A stretch of DNA of 9,378 bases from Bacteroidota bacterium (lineage in GTDB: Bacteria; Bacteroidota; Bacteroidia; Bacteroidales; Paludibacteraceae). Below the pieces are notes generated by a model. It was not told the DNA's origin and made no database searches. It saw only the letters and a program-made list of their open reading frames with translations. The DNA lies in the NCBI GenBank assembly GCA_017860335.1, contig JAFNAU010000073.1, forward strand, positions 1 to 9,378, in the 5' to 3' direction. The translations under genes were made by a program, and so were the position numbers. Numbering within the stretch: position 1 is the stretch's first letter; the number at the start of each line of letters is the position of its first letter. Below are positions 8,731 through 9,378 of this stretch, piece after piece.

Positions 8731-9106
8731 ATGGCCGAATTTGCCGAGTGGGGTTACCTGGGATTATTTATTGCATCATTTCTTGCTGCAACGGTGGTTT
8801 GCTACGCTGGGAAACTGGCTGGGTGGCATGTCCTGTTATTATCTGGGTATGCTGGGTAAAGTGGAATGGATAGAAAAATACCTGCGAATAAAGAAAGAAA
8901 AAATGGATAGTTTCGAAGTTAAACTTCATAAGTATGGCGACTGGTTTGCCTTCTTCTCTTTTTTGCCCGGTATCGGTGATGGCATTGCCGTCGCGTCAGG
9001 TTTCTTCCGCTGTCGGTGGTGGATTGTGGCATTATCCATGTTGCTCGGTAAATTTGTCCGTTACGTGGTGTGGATGTATGCCAATGGTTTTATAATGCCC
9101 CGATAA
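8731..9106 (+). pseudogene. yqaA: Broken yqaA (VTT/DedA-like membrane protein) with internal deletion and frameshift
   Basis: The gene is split over two frames. From ATG 8731 the first frame reads MAEFAEWGYLGLFIASFLAA then TVV (to 8799), a typical YqaA beginning, and then degenerates to a stop at 8857-8859. From about 8798 the next frame reads FATLGNWLGGMSCYYLG, then GKVEWIEKYL, FFSFLPGIGDGIAVASGFF and LLGKFVRYVVWM, the typical YqaA remainder, to the stop at 9104-9106. Intact family members such as E. coli YqaA have about 22-24 residues between these pieces, including the conserved P-x-x-SE turn. These are missing, so a deletion of 3n+2 bp (about 65, 68 or 71 bp) fits both the missing length and the frame change. 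A 138-residue ORF from ATG 8690 exists but reads the N-terminal region out of frame, so it is unlikely to be functional. The family belongs to the SNARE-associated/VTT membrane proteins, of unclear role here. Confidence 0.82.
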
Positions 9107-9195
9107 TTCACCCGATTAAATAGTCCCTGTTACTGCCTGTTTTATAAAATACTTCAAAAAAAGTTATTCCGTTTCTGATATCTGCCTAAATAATT

Positions 9196-9203
9196 TAACT
9201 TTG
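9196..9203 (+). promoter_or_regulatory. -7 promoter element of the exported GH2-like gene
   Basis: TAACTTTG matches TAnnTTTG and lies 43 bp upstream of the ATG at 9247. TTTCTG at 9172-9177, 18 nt upstream, is a plausible imperfect -33 element. Confidence 0.55.
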
Positions 9204-9246
9204 TAAATCGCAGAATAATAATCAATCAACTATAAAATCATTATCA

Positions 9247-9378
9247 ATGAAACGAAAAAACTTACTAGCAGTCGTACTGATAACTGCTATCTCAGCAGGG
9301 GTCTGGGCGCAAAACCGCACAGAATATCTGCTCGAAAAGAACTGGAAGTTTATCCGTACTGACCAAACCGACCAAAAA
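9247..9378 (+). CDS. Start of an exported protein, probably a glycoside hydrolase family 2 enzyme, 3' partial
   Basis: Only 44 residues are visible. They begin with a clear signal peptide (MKRKN, hydrophobic LLAVVLITAISAGVWA, likely cut after WAQ). The mature start, NRTEYLLEKNWKFIRTDQTD, resembles the opening strand of the GH2 sugar-binding domain (R-x-x-x-L-x-x-x-W-x-F) found in Bacteroidota beta-galactosidase-like enzymes. The frame runs off the window without a stop. A -7 element upstream suggests its own promoter or the head of an operon. The exported nature is sure, and the GH2 assignment is moderate because the catalytic domain is not visible. Confidence 0.65.
   Translation, partial: MKRKNLLAVVLITAISAGVWAQNRTEYLLEKNWKFIRTDQTDQK

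Noticed and set aside
8690..9106. A 138-residue ORF with ATG at 8690 as a complete YqaA-like protein
   Set aside because: Its first 35 or so residues are an out-of-frame reading of the true yqaA N-terminus (which starts at 8731) and overlap the end of the preceding gene. Only the part from about 8798 is family-like.
9107..9195. Terminator after yqaA
   Set aside because: Only a short loop-less palindrome (TTTTATAAAA, 9140-9149) is present; no stem with a T-tract could be supported.

Overview
The window looks like chromosomal DNA of a Bacteroidota bacterium, most likely order Bacteroidales. Several upstream regions carry the Bacteroidetes -7 element TAnnTTTG (3450-3457 on the minus strand; 3733-3740, 7704-7711 and 9196-9203 on the plus strand). 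Start codons lack clear Shine-Dalgarno sequences, the intergenic DNA is AT-rich, and the proteins (a lipoprotein M3 peptidase, a GH2-like enzyme, a Kelch/SARP-type membrane regulator) fit that phylum. No rRNA, tRNA, CRISPR, insertion sequence or phage gene was seen.

Layout. (1) 1-464: 3' end of a secreted carbohydrate-active protein ending in a galactose-binding-like beta-sandwich. Its last codons are altered by an exact 77-bp tandem duplication (355-431 / 432-508). (2) 521-838: non-coding, with several hairpins and a terminator between convergent genes. (3) 839-3421, minus strand: an 860-residue one-component membrane regulator with an outside LamG-like and Kelch region, one membrane helix, and a cytoplasmic winged-helix plus BTAD (SARP-type) output. 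(4) 3422-3833: a divergent control region. (5) 3834-5406: a YihX-like HAD phosphatase followed 28 bp later by ribF, probably one operon. (6) 5512-7608: a lipoprotein M3 zinc peptidase (Dcp type), closed by a 26-bp perfect hairpin. (7) 7732-9106: a polytopic membrane protein followed 15 bp later by a yqaA (VTT/DedA-like) gene that is broken by an internal deletion and frameshift. (8) 9247-9378: 5' end of an exported protein, probably a glycoside hydrolase family 2 enzyme.

How it fits together. The middle is housekeeping (FAD synthesis, peptide degradation, sugar-phosphate hydrolysis). Both ends carry polysaccharide-use genes. The membrane regulator lies tail to tail with the first of these and could sense an extracytoplasmic ligand, perhaps a glycan, and act directly on DNA; this is inference. 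The most notable points are the Kelch-TM-SARP architecture and two unrelated indel scars, the 77-bp duplication in the first gene and the roughly 65-71 bp deletion in yqaA. The latter two may be true strain-level mutations or assembly errors.
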